Source: an uncultured Bacteroidales bacterium
GTDB taxonomy: Bacteria > Bacteroidota > Bacteroidia > Bacteroidales > F082
Assembly: GCA_900318465.1 (NCBI GenBank)
Contig: ONKQ01000014.1
Coordinates: forward strand, 62,001 to 126,000
DNA length: 64,000 bases
Reading direction: 5' to 3'
Shown one piece after another: positions 58,295 through 64,000 of this stretch (position 1 is its first letter; the number at the start of each line of letters is the position of its first letter). Made by a program: the position numbers and the translations under genes. The notes under the pieces were generated by a model. It was not told the DNA's origin, did no database searches, and saw only the letters and a list, made by a program, of their open reading frames with translations.

Positions 58295-60105
58295 TACATC
58301 CTATTTGGCATTCCAATTCCCAGCAATTCCGAAGCATTCCTCAGCAAGGCGGCAACCATGTCACAGACCTGCAAGCGGAACATGCGACGGTCGGCGTCGG
58401 GTTCTTTGAGGATGCTGCATTCTTGGTAGAATTGGTTGAATTCCTTGGCGAGATCGAAGATGAAGTTGGCAACCATCGCGGGGCTGCGGTTCTCGGCAGC
58501 TTGGTTCAATACCATCGGCCAACCGTACATCATCACAATGATTTCCTTTTCCTTGGGCTGCAAATCGTTGACTTTCACCTCACTTTCGAGCTTGATGCCT
58601 TGTTCCTCGGCCTTGCGCAAAACGGAACAGATACGGGCATGAGTGTATTGCACAAACGGACCAGTGTTGCCGTTAAAGTCGATGGACTCAGCGGGATTGA
58701 AGAGCATGGTCTTCTTCGGGTCGACCTTGAGGATGAAATACTTCAAGGCGCCGAGTCCGATGGTATGATAAAGTTTGTCGGCTTCCTCGGGCGAGAGGTC
58801 TTTGGCCTTGCCAAGTTCGTCGGAAACAGCCTTGGCCGTGGCCACCATCTCATCCATGAGGTCGTCGGCATCGACCACCGTTCCCTCGCGTGATTTCATC
58901 TTGCCGTTTGGCAATTCAACCATACCATAAGACAGGTGCTCAATATCGTTGCCCCACTCGCGACCCAAGCGCACCAACACACGCTTCAGCACATCAAAGT
59001 GGTAAATCTGCTCGTTTCCAACAACATAAATCAGTTTTTCAGGGTCATATTCATTAACGCGGAGTTGGGCAGTGCCAAGGTCTTGGGTCATGTAAACCGA
59101 TGTGCCGTCGCGGCGGAGCAGGAGTTTTTCGTCCAAGCCCTCATCGCGGAGGTCGCACCACACGGAGTTATCGTCGCGGCGGTAGAGCACGCCTTTTTCA
59201 AGGCCTTCCTGCACCAATGCCTTACCCAAAAGATAGGTCTGCGATTCGTAGTAAATCTTCTCGAAAGCCACGCCCATGCGCTTGTAGGTCACATCGAAGC
59301 CGTCATACACCCATTGGTTCATCGTTTCCCAAAGGTGACGCACCTCGGGGTCGTTGGCTTCCCATTTCACTAACATCTCACGGGCTTCCTTCATCAGTGT
59401 GGATTCGGCCTCGGCCTTGGACTTGGCCTCTTCCTTGGCTTTCTCGTCCAAAGTGTCAAAGTCAGCGGGCAGCAAAGTTTTCAACTCCTCTTTATATTTC
59501 TTGTCGAACAGCACATAGAAGTCGCCGATGAGGTGGTCGCCCTTCTTTCCCGTCGATTCGGGTGTGCAGCCGTTGCCCCATTTCAGCCAAGCCAACATAC
59601 TCTTGCAGATATGTATTCCTCTGTCGTTCACGAGGTTGACGCGCACCACCTTCTTGCCATTGGCCTTCATAATTTCCGATACGCTCCAGCCGAGCAGGTT
59701 GTTGCGGATATGACCCAAATGTAAGGGTTTGTTCGTGTTGGGTGAAGAATACTCGATGACCACGTTCTTGCCCGAAACGGGTTTGCGGCCAAAGTTGCGG
59801 TTCTCATGGTTTTCCTTGAAGAAATCCATCCAAAACTTGTCGGAAATCAACAAGTTAAGAAATCCTTTCACCACATTGAACTTGGCAATCATGTCCGATT
59901 CCTTGATCATTTCGGCACCCATTTCGTTGGCCAATTGCTCAGGGTTGCGGCCTGCCAATTTCCCGAAGGGGAATACTACTATGGTCATGTCGCCCTCAAA
60001 TTCAGGGCGCGTCTTTTGGAAATTCACCTGCTGCACAGGCGGTTCTTGTCCGTATAAAGTTTTGAATGACTTTATGAATAACTGTCTTAATACTTGTTCT
60101 AACAT
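58294..60105 (-). CDS. argS: Arginyl-tRNA synthetase
   Basis: 603 residues. Class I synthetase with the N-terminal tRNA-D-loop-binding domain (about 1-110), the HIGH-like motif HLGH (129-132) in SSPNTNKPLHLGHIRNNLLG, the KMSKS-equivalent in LPNGKMKSREGTVV, and the C-terminal anticodon-binding domain ending LLGIGMPNRM. It charges tRNA-Arg. The stop overlaps the AT spacer. Confidence 0.97.
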   Translation of the reverse strand: MLEQVLRQLFIKSFKTLYGQEPPVQQVNFQKTRPEFEGDMTIVVFPFGKLAGRNPEQLANEMGAEMIKESDMIAKFNVVKGFLNLLISDKFWMDFFKENHENRNFGRKPVSGKNVVIEYSSPNTNKPLHLGHIRNNLLGWSVSEIMKANGKKVVRVNLVNDRGIHICKSMLAWLKWGNGCTPESTGKKGDHLIGDFYVLFDKKYKEELKTLLPADFDTLDEKAKEEAKSKAEAESTLMKEAREMLVKWEANDPEVRHLWETMNQWVYDGFDVTYKRMGVAFEKIYYESQTYLLGKALVQEGLEKGVLYRRDDNSVWCDLRDEGLDEKLLLRRDGTSVYMTQDLGTAQLRVNEYDPEKLIYVVGNEQIYHFDVLKRVLVRLGREWGNDIEHLSYGMVELPNGKMKSREGTVVDADDLMDEMVATAKAVSDELGKAKDLSPEEADKLYHTIGLGALKYFILKVDPKKTMLFNPAESIDFNGNTGPFVQYTHARICSVLRKAEEQGIKLESEVKVNDLQPKEKEIIVMMYGWPMVLNQAAENRSPAMVANFIFDLAKEFNQFYQECSILKEPDADRRMFRLQVCDMVAALLRNASELLGIGMPNRM

Positions 60106-60127
60106 TGTCTTAACGATTATTTTGGCA

Positions 60128-60135
60128 CAAAAGTA
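60128..60135 (-). promoter_or_regulatory. -7 element of the argS promoter
   Basis: Minus-strand TACTTTTG fits TAnnTTTG, about 22 bases before the argS start. A clear -33 element was not found. Confidence 0.45.
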
Positions 60136-60173
60136 GGAAAAAAACGGGATTTACTGACTAATCCAGAAAATTT

Positions 60174-60491
60174 TCAATCCACCATCAGTTTTGACGGAAT
60201 GAAACGGTCAATAATTACGAAATTTCCATCAACGTGAAACACAACAGTCCACTTGTGGTTCATAATTGAGAACGTTTTGGCCAAAGGATGAATTCTTCTC
60301 GCCGTTGCATAACGACTAAACTGGTAAATATCAGCGGTGTAAGAAAGCGAAGCCAACTTTCCTAATATTCGATTAACATAATTGTGTCCGCTTTCAATAC
60401 GATACAAAGAGGCTATGTAGCGAGCCATCCCATCCAAATCGGCAGTTGCCTCATTGCTTACTATCACCGTGTAATTCCGCATAACAGGCAT
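60174..60491 (-). CDS. RelE/ParE family toxin
   Basis: 105 residues with the ParE/RelE fold: YTVIVSNEATADLDGMARYIASLY, an arm containing FSRYATARRIHPLAKTFSIMNHKWTVVFHVDGNFVIIDRFIPSKL. This is the toxin of a type II pair. It overlaps the 3' end of the antitoxin gene (stop at 60451) by about 40 bases if the first Met is used, or about 30 if the Met at 60482 is used. The pair is divergent from a second toxin-antitoxin pair. Confidence 0.82.
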   Translation of the reverse strand: MPVMRNYTVIVSNEATADLDGMARYIASLYRIESGHNYVNRILGKLASLSYTADIYQFSRYATARRIHPLAKTFSIMNHKWTVVFHVDGNFVIIDRFIPSKLMVD

Positions 60492-60684
60492 CCAATTTCT
60501 GATGGAACAATTCGCCGAAACGCTCCAACGACATATAACCGGCTGGAATGTCTATAGAGGAGCCATGCGGCATTGACATTGTTTGTCGGGTTTCACCGTA
60601 TGCAACAAGAGGTTCCGAGGCCATTGAGGAGGCAGTTTCTTCTTGGGTATCAAATTCTTTCATTGCCTTTGATTTTGATGGCAA
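60451..60684 (-). CDS. Antitoxin-like protein of the RelE/ParE pair
   Basis: 77 residues, or 70 from the Met at 60663 (MKEFDTQEETASS). The protein is short and acidic in its first third, then IDIPAGYMSLERFGELFHQKLDACYAELHGDSKQ, a helical C-terminus that could grip the toxin. No DNA-binding domain is obvious. Overlapping the downstream toxin gene supports the antitoxin role; otherwise the family is not recognised. Confidence 0.68.
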   Translation of the reverse strand: MPSKSKAMKEFDTQEETASSMASEPLVAYGETRQTMSMPHGSSIDIPAGYMSLERFGELFHQKLDACYAELHGDSKQ

Positions 60685-60757
60685 AATTACAAAACTTCAT
60701 GGAAAAACCTTTGTATTTTTTCATTTTTCGTATAGGCAACAGAAACAATCCAGGTTT

Positions 60758-60779
60758 TTGTATTACTTTTGCAATACAA
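60758..60779 (+). promoter_or_regulatory. Promoter -7 element inside an operator-like inverted repeat
   Basis: TTGTATT (60758-60764) and AATACAA (60773-60779) form an inverted repeat around 8 bases that covers the -7 element TACTTTTG (60764-60771) of the RHH antitoxin gene. Ribbon-helix-helix antitoxins typically bind such repeats to repress their own operon, so this is the probable operator. Confidence 0.55.
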
Positions 60780-60801
60780 TTAACAACAATAATAAGTTAC
60801 T

Positions 60802-61056
60802 ATGGAAACGACAATACGAAGAAAACAAACCTCTTTTCGCCTGAGAACAGACTTGTTAGAGGAAATGAAGAATGCCGCCAAAAAAGAAAACAGAACCCTC
60901 AACAACTACTTGGAGAGCCTACTGTTGAACTACTTCTATAGCGAGCCTAACGAGGTCACCAAAGCCGCAATTGAAGAGGCAATGTCTGGACACAACAGAA
61001 ACAAGGTCTACACCAATATCGATGAAATGTTTGATGATATTCTAAACGAAGAATGA
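60802..61056 (+). CDS. Ribbon-helix-helix antitoxin
   Basis: 84 residues. N-terminal RHH motif (RRKQTSFRLRTDLLEEMKNAAKKENRTLNNYLESLLLNYFY), then a linker helix and a C-terminal toxin-binding tail (NKVYTNIDEMFDDILNEE). The YafQ toxin starts in its stop codon (ATGA, 61053-61056). It likely autoregulates through the inverted repeat at 60758-60779. Confidence 0.9.
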   Translation: METTIRRKQTSFRLRTDLLEEMKNAAKKENRTLNNYLESLLLNYFYSEPNEVTKAAIEEAMSGHNRNKVYTNIDEMFDDILNEE

Positions 61057-61334
61057 AGACACTGCAACCCACCACGCAATACCGAAAGGATTTGATGCGA
61101 TATAGGCATCACCCAAAAAAACTGGCCGACCTGAAATCTTTTCTGACTCTTCTGCAAAATGAGCAACCCATCCCTGCCGAATATCTGCCTCATCCGCTTC
61201 ATGGCAACTACAAAGGCTGCATCGAATGTCATATTCAGGGTGATTTCCTTTTGATTTGGTTTGACCCAAAGAGTGACATCATTGAGTTGGTCAGATTAGG
61301 CTCACATTCAGAATTGTTTGGGCAAAGGAAATAG
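61053..61334 (+). CDS. YafQ family mRNA interferase toxin
   Basis: 93 residues: QYRKDLMRYRHHPKKLADLKSFLTLLQNEQPIPAEYLPHPLHGNYKGCIECHIQGDFLLIWFDPKSDIIELVRLGSHSELFG. The conserved HPLHGNYKGCIECHI and LVRLGSHSELFG motifs (catalytic His and neighbouring residues) define YafQ, which cuts mRNA on the ribosome. Coupled to the RHH antitoxin by a 4-base overlap. Confidence 0.9.
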   Translation: MKTLQPTTQYRKDLMRYRHHPKKLADLKSFLTLLQNEQPIPAEYLPHPLHGNYKGCIECHIQGDFLLIWFDPKSDIIELVRLGSHSELFGQRK

Positions 61335-61351
61335 AAAAAAATTTCATCTTT

Positions 61352-61383
61352 ATTGCGCAAAAACAAAAACTTTACTATTTTTG
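61352..61383 (+). promoter_or_regulatory. pyrB promoter
   Basis: ATTG (61352-61355) and TATTTTTG (61376-61383) separated by 20 bases. The start point is expected near 61390, giving a leader of about 150 bases that contains a U-rich tract and a terminator-like hairpin. Confidence 0.7.
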
Positions 61384-61390
61384 CAGTCCG

Positions 61391-61539
61391 ATGAAGTACC
61401 TAAACAAGCCATCGGAAAAGATTGAAACTTGGGAATCAACTTGTTCCCTCACCGTGAGTTTTCCTTTTTTATCATATTGGCGGTCACTTGGTTGGCCGCC
61501 TTTTCTTTGCCATTATCAACAAATTAAATCCATAAGCCT
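61391..61539 (+). promoter_or_regulatory. Attenuator-like pyrB leader
   Basis: Order of elements: a hairpin GGGAA/TTCCC (61431-61435 and 61444-61448), palindrome CTCAC-C-GTGAG (61449-61459), a U-rich tract (61459-61470), and the terminator-like hairpin GGCGGTCA/TGGCCGCC with T-tract (61479-61508), 31 bases before the pyrB ATG. An uninterrupted 54-codon frame starts at 61391 and ends at 61555, inside pyrB. The arrangement resembles UTP-sensitive attenuation of enterobacterial pyrBI, but no ribosome-binding site precedes the frame. Confidence 0.6.
61479..61508 (+). terminator. Terminator-like hairpin upstream of pyrB
   Basis: GGCGGTCA (61479-61486) pairs with TGGCCGCC (61493-61500) with one G-U pair, loop CTTGGT, followed by TTTTCTTT. 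It stands between the pyrB promoter and pyrB, the position of an attenuator. Confidence 0.75.
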
Positions 61540-62460
61540 ATGTCAATTTCACTGAAAAACCGTAGCCTGATTTCCATCAGCGACTACACGCCTGAAGAAA
61601 TCTGCCACGTCCTCGACATCGCCGAGGACTTCGAGAAAAACCCGCACCAGAACCTGCTGAATGGGCGCATCATCGCCTCGCTGTTCTTCGAGCCTTCAAC
61701 ACGCACCCGCTTGAGTTTCGAGACGGCCATCCAGCTTTTGGGCGGCAATGTCATCGGATTCAGCAGCACGGCAGGAACGAGCATCCAGAAAGGCGAATCC
61801 CTGGCAGACACCATCACGATGGTGGCCAGCTATGCCGACCTCATTGTCATGCGCAACCCCATCGAAGGCTCGGCGCGTTTTGCCTCCGAAGTGTCGAAAG
61901 TGCCGGTCATCAACGCGGGCGACGGTGCCAACCAACACCCCACCCAGTGTATGCTCGACCTCTACAGCATCCGCAAGACACAGGGAACACTTGAAAATCT
62001 AGAGATTACCCTCGTCGGCGACCTGAAATACGGCCGCACCGTCCATAGCCTCGTGGAGGCCATGTGCAACTTCAACGCGAAGTTCAACCTCGTGTCGCCC
62101 GTCGAACTGAAACTGCCGAGTGTCGTCAAGCAGCACATCAAGGACCGCAACCTCGAATACCACCAGTACACCGAATTAGAGGACGCCATCCCCCACTCCG
62201 ACATCATCTATATGACCCGCATCCAGCGCGAGCGCTTCCCCGACCCAGAGGAATACGAGAAGGTGAAGAATTCGTATGTACTACGCAACGCCATGCTGGA
62301 GAACTCCAAGCCAAACTGCCGCGTGCTGCACCCGCTGCCGCGCGTCAACGAAATCCATGTGGATGTGGACGCCAACCCGAAGGCATACTACTTCCAACAG
62401 GCACAAAACGGCGTCTACGCTCGTCAAGCCTTAATCGCATCGATATTAGGTCTTAAGTAA
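61540..62460 (+). CDS. pyrB: Aspartate carbamoyltransferase catalytic subunit
   Basis: 306 residues. Condenses carbamoyl phosphate and aspartate in pyrimidine synthesis. The carbamoyl-phosphate-binding motif STRTR (53-57) in [23 protein letters not shown] near residue 127 and HPLPRVNEI near 266 are present. It belongs to the class that assembles with PyrI, which is encoded 490 bases downstream after an intervening gene. Its leader contains a likely attenuator. Confidence 0.98.
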   Translation: MSISLKNRSLISISDYTPEEICHVLDIAEDFEKNPHQNLLNGRIIASLFFEPSTRTRLSFETAIQLLGGNVIGFSSTAGTSIQKGESLADTITMVASYADLIVMRNPIEGSARFASEVSKVPVINAGDGANQHPTQCMLDLYSIRKTQGTLENLEITLVGDLKYGRTVHSLVEAMCNFNAKFNLVSPVELKLPSVVKQHIKDRNLEYHQYTELEDAIPHSDIIYMTRIQRERFPDPEEYEKVKNSYVLRNAMLENSKPNCRVLHPLPRVNEIHVDVDANPKAYYFQQAQNGVYARQALIASILGLK

Positions 62461-62498
62461 TTCAAAAATTCAAAATTCAAAATTTAATATTCAAGATT
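62461..62498. repeat. AT-rich spacer repeat before the four-helix-bundle gene
   Basis: TTCAAAAATTCAAAATTCAA-type words right after the pyrB stop and up to the next ATG. A similar block follows the inserted gene at 62910-62948, so the insert is bracketed by like sequence. Confidence 0.6.
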
Positions 62499-62909
62499 AT
62501 GGCGAGTTACAAGAGGTTTGAAGATTTACCATTATGGCAAGAAGCTCGTGATTTCTCCAAGAAGGTGTTTTGGGCTTCCAAAGAAAGTGAGTTTTCAAAA
62601 GAGTTTCGGCTATGTTCACAAATCCGCGCCTCGTCAGGCTCGATTATGGACAATATAGCCGAAGGTTTTGAAAGAAATGGGAATGGTGAGTTCAAACAGT
62701 TTTTATATATCGCCAAAGGTTCTTGTGGTGAATCACGAAGCCAACTTTACCGTGCATTTGACTACGGCTTTTTGGCAGAAGAACAATTTGAAGCATTAAA
62801 GTCACAATCAGAAGAAATCTCTAAATCGATAAGCAGTTTCATCGATTATTTGCAAAGCTCTGAAATAAAAGGAGCCAAATTCAAACCCCAAGACAACGTA
62901 AATAATTGA
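62499..62909 (+). CDS. Four-helix bundle protein (S23 / 23S intervening-sequence type)
   Basis: 136 residues. FEDLPLWQEARDFSKKVFWAS, then FRLCSQIRASSGSIMDNIAEGFERNGNGEFKQFLYIAKGSCGESRSQLYRAFDYGFL and a C-terminal helix; the IxxASxSIxxNIAEGF and LxIAxGSxxExxxxLxxA blocks are diagnostic. The family is found in 23S rRNA intervening sequences and as free genes, with unknown role. It separates pyrB from pyrI, which normally lie together, and is bracketed by AT-rich repeats. Confidence 0.9.
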   Translation: MASYKRFEDLPLWQEARDFSKKVFWASKESEFSKEFRLCSQIRASSGSIMDNIAEGFERNGNGEFKQFLYIAKGSCGESRSQLYRAFDYGFLAEEQFEALKSQSEEISKSISSFIDYLQSSEIKGAKFKPQDNVNN

Positions 62910-62948
62910 ATTTTAAATCTTTAAATCTTAAATCTTTAAATTCAAAAT
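62910..62948. repeat. AT-rich spacer repeat after the four-helix-bundle gene
   Basis: ATTTTAAATCTTTAAATCTT-type words continue up to the pyrI start. Confidence 0.6.
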
Positions 62949-62949
62949 T

Positions 62950-63417
62950 ATGGAAAAAAGAAAAGAATTGACCGTTTCAGCCATTGAGAATGGCACCGTC
63001 ATCGACCATATCCCCGCCGACAAGGTGTTCCAAGTCGTCAAGATTCTGGGCTTGGAGAAAGTCAGCAACCCCGTGTATTTCGGCACCAACGTGGAAAGCA
63101 AGAAATACGGCACCAAGGGCTTCATCAAAGTGTCCAACAAGTACTTCGAACTTGAGGATGTGAACAAGATTGCCTTGGTTGCGCCCACCGCTTCCATCAT
63201 CGAAATCAAGGACTTCGAGGTCATCAAGAAGCAGACTGTCAGCATTCCCGAGCGCATTGAGCACATCGTGAAGTGCTTCAACCCGAACTGCGTCACCAAC
63301 AAAGAACACGACGTGCCGACCAAGTTCACCGTCATCAAAGACGCGCAAGGCAACATCAAACTGCATTGCCACTACTGCGAGAAGAACACCACGCAAGACA
63401 AACTGGAATTCATCTGA
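62950..63417 (+). CDS. pyrI: Aspartate carbamoyltransferase regulatory subunit
   Basis: 155 residues. Allosteric domain (LTVSAIENGTVIDHIPADKVFQVVKILGLEK) and a zinc domain with the four Cys ligands CFNPNC and CHYC (about residues 110-145). PyrI binds nucleotides and tunes PyrB activity. It is separated from pyrB by the four-helix-bundle gene. The lemA gene begins two bases after its stop. Confidence 0.97.
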   Translation: MEKRKELTVSAIENGTVIDHIPADKVFQVVKILGLEKVSNPVYFGTNVESKKYGTKGFIKVSNKYFELEDVNKIALVAPTASIIEIKDFEVIKKQTVSIPERIEHIVKCFNPNCVTNKEHDVPTKFTVIKDAQGNIKLHCHYCEKNTTQDKLEFI

Positions 63418-63419
63418 TT

Positions 63420-63998
63420 ATGAGGAGAGCAAAGATTATCATTACCGTCATTTTGGGTGTCATCCTCATCTGGGGCATCAGCACCTACAATGGCCTTGTG
63501 AAGAAGCAGGAAGCCATGACAAAGGCTTGGGGGCAGGTAGAGAATGTTTACCAGCGTCGCGCCGACCTTGTGCCGAACCTCGTCGCTCTGGTGAAGAACT
63601 ACGCTGAATATGAGCAAAGCACCATCCTCGCTGTCACGGAAGCCCGAGCCAGAGCCTCTTCAGCTTCTGTCAACACTGAAGATTTCGACCCCATCGCGTT
63701 CGCCAGCTACGAATCCGCGCAGAAGGAGTTGGGCAACTCCCTGAACCGCCTCATCGTCAGCATAGAAAACTACCCTGACCTGAAGGCCAGCGACAACTAC
63801 CTCAGCTTGCAAGCACAATTAGCCGGCTGCGAGAACCGTATCCTTACCGAGCGCGAGCGTTTCAACGAAACGGCCAAAGACTACAACCAAGCCATCCGAC
63901 GTTTCCCGCACAATTTGATTGCCAAGATGTTCGGCTTCGAAAAACGTCCTTATTTCGAGGCTGATGCTGGGGCTGAAAAGGCACCAGGGACGTTCTGA
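63420..63998 (+). CDS. lemA: LemA family protein
   Basis: 192 residues from the ATG at 63420, two bases after the pyrI stop; upstream in-frame sequence runs through pyrI in another frame and is not used. An N-terminal membrane segment (IIITVILGVILIWGISTY) is followed by the LemA helical domain (YNGLVKKQEAMTKAWGQVENVYQRRADLVPNLVALVKNYAEYE, then LERFNETAKDYNQAIRRFP-type region). LemA proteins are membrane-anchored and of uncertain role, often near TPM-domain proteins, which may lie beyond the window edge. Confidence 0.93.
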   Translation: MRRAKIIITVILGVILIWGISTYNGLVKKQEAMTKAWGQVENVYQRRADLVPNLVALVKNYAEYEQSTILAVTEARARASSASVNTEDFDPIAFASYESAQKELGNSLNRLIVSIENYPDLKASDNYLSLQAQLAGCENRILTERERFNETAKDYNQAIRRFPHNLIAKMFGFEKRPYFEADAGAEKAPGTF

Positions 63999-64000
63999 AA

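Noticed and set aside
61391..61555. Leader-peptide gene for pyrB listed as a CDS
   Set aside because: No ribosome-binding site, starts at the predicted RNA 5' end, and a chance frame of this length is not very rare; kept as part of the leader hypothesis only.

Overview
The window looks like chromosomal DNA from a member of the Bacteroidales (phylum Bacteroidota). The evidence is: many promoters with the Bacteroidota -7 element TAnnTTTG; few Shine-Dalgarno sites; an Oar-like TonB receptor with a carboxypeptidase-regulatory-like N-terminus; three secreted proteins ending in type IX secretion (T9SS) sorting domains; C10 (streptopain-type) proteases; a long tricorn-like S41 protease; and zinc-free L31. 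No rRNA, tRNA, CRISPR array, insertion sequence or complete prophage was seen. I cannot name a genus.

Layout. 1-3.8 kb (minus): one operon with a lipoprotein, a small membrane protein, mutL, a rhomboid protease and the start of a membrane protein cut by the window edge. 4.1-7.5 kb (plus): Oar-like TonB-dependent receptor. 7.5-16.5 kb (minus): tricorn-like protease, peptide-binding lipoprotein, lon, rpmE2 and a surface lipoprotein. 16.6-21.6 kb (minus): a four-gene export operon (TolC, HlyD-type adaptor, two ABC-2 permeases, no ATPase) with a divergent AraC-type regulator. 22.9-26.9 kb (plus): the serC-serA-DUF1015 serine module, interrupted by a DUF4160/DUF2442 pair, with serA frameshifted by an exact 20-bp tandem duplication. 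27.0-34.3 kb: a small lipoprotein, then (minus) a protein kinase-AAA+ fusion operon with a YbjN-like protein and a GH2 enzyme, a HEPN/MNT pair, and gyrB. 34.5-40.5 kb (minus): an ORF6N protein carrying two copies of one DNA palindrome, an outer-membrane barrel and a large TPR protein. 40.8-49.9 kb (plus): Rpn-type nuclease, DUF5618, a giant FN3 adhesin-like protein, a T9SS cargo protein and a small protein with a C-terminal anchor. 50-52 kb: ligA. 52-56.3 kb (minus): two tandem C10 proteases. 56.4-60.1 kb (minus): zinc-ribbon protein, DUF4159, rsmE, argS. 60.2-61.3 kb: two divergent toxin-antitoxin pairs. 61.4-64 kb (plus): pyrB with an attenuator-like leader, a four-helix-bundle gene lodged between pyrB and pyrI, and lemA.

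Housekeeping genes (mutL, lon, gyrB, ligA, argS, rsmE, serC/serA, pyrBI) alternate with surface/secretion genes and with small selfish or defence-like modules, some sitting inside conserved operons. At the DNA level the window is rich in short repeats: AT-rich TTCAAAATTTAAA-type spacers at operon joints, a REP-like palindrome translated in frame inside a lipoprotein gene, a 73-bp tandem repeat, and palindromes in and between genes. The points most worth a second look are the pyrB leader, the kinase-AAA+ fusion, the ORF6N palindrome pair, the in-frame REP-like insertion, the serA duplication and the Cys-rich insert in the DUF1015 protein.
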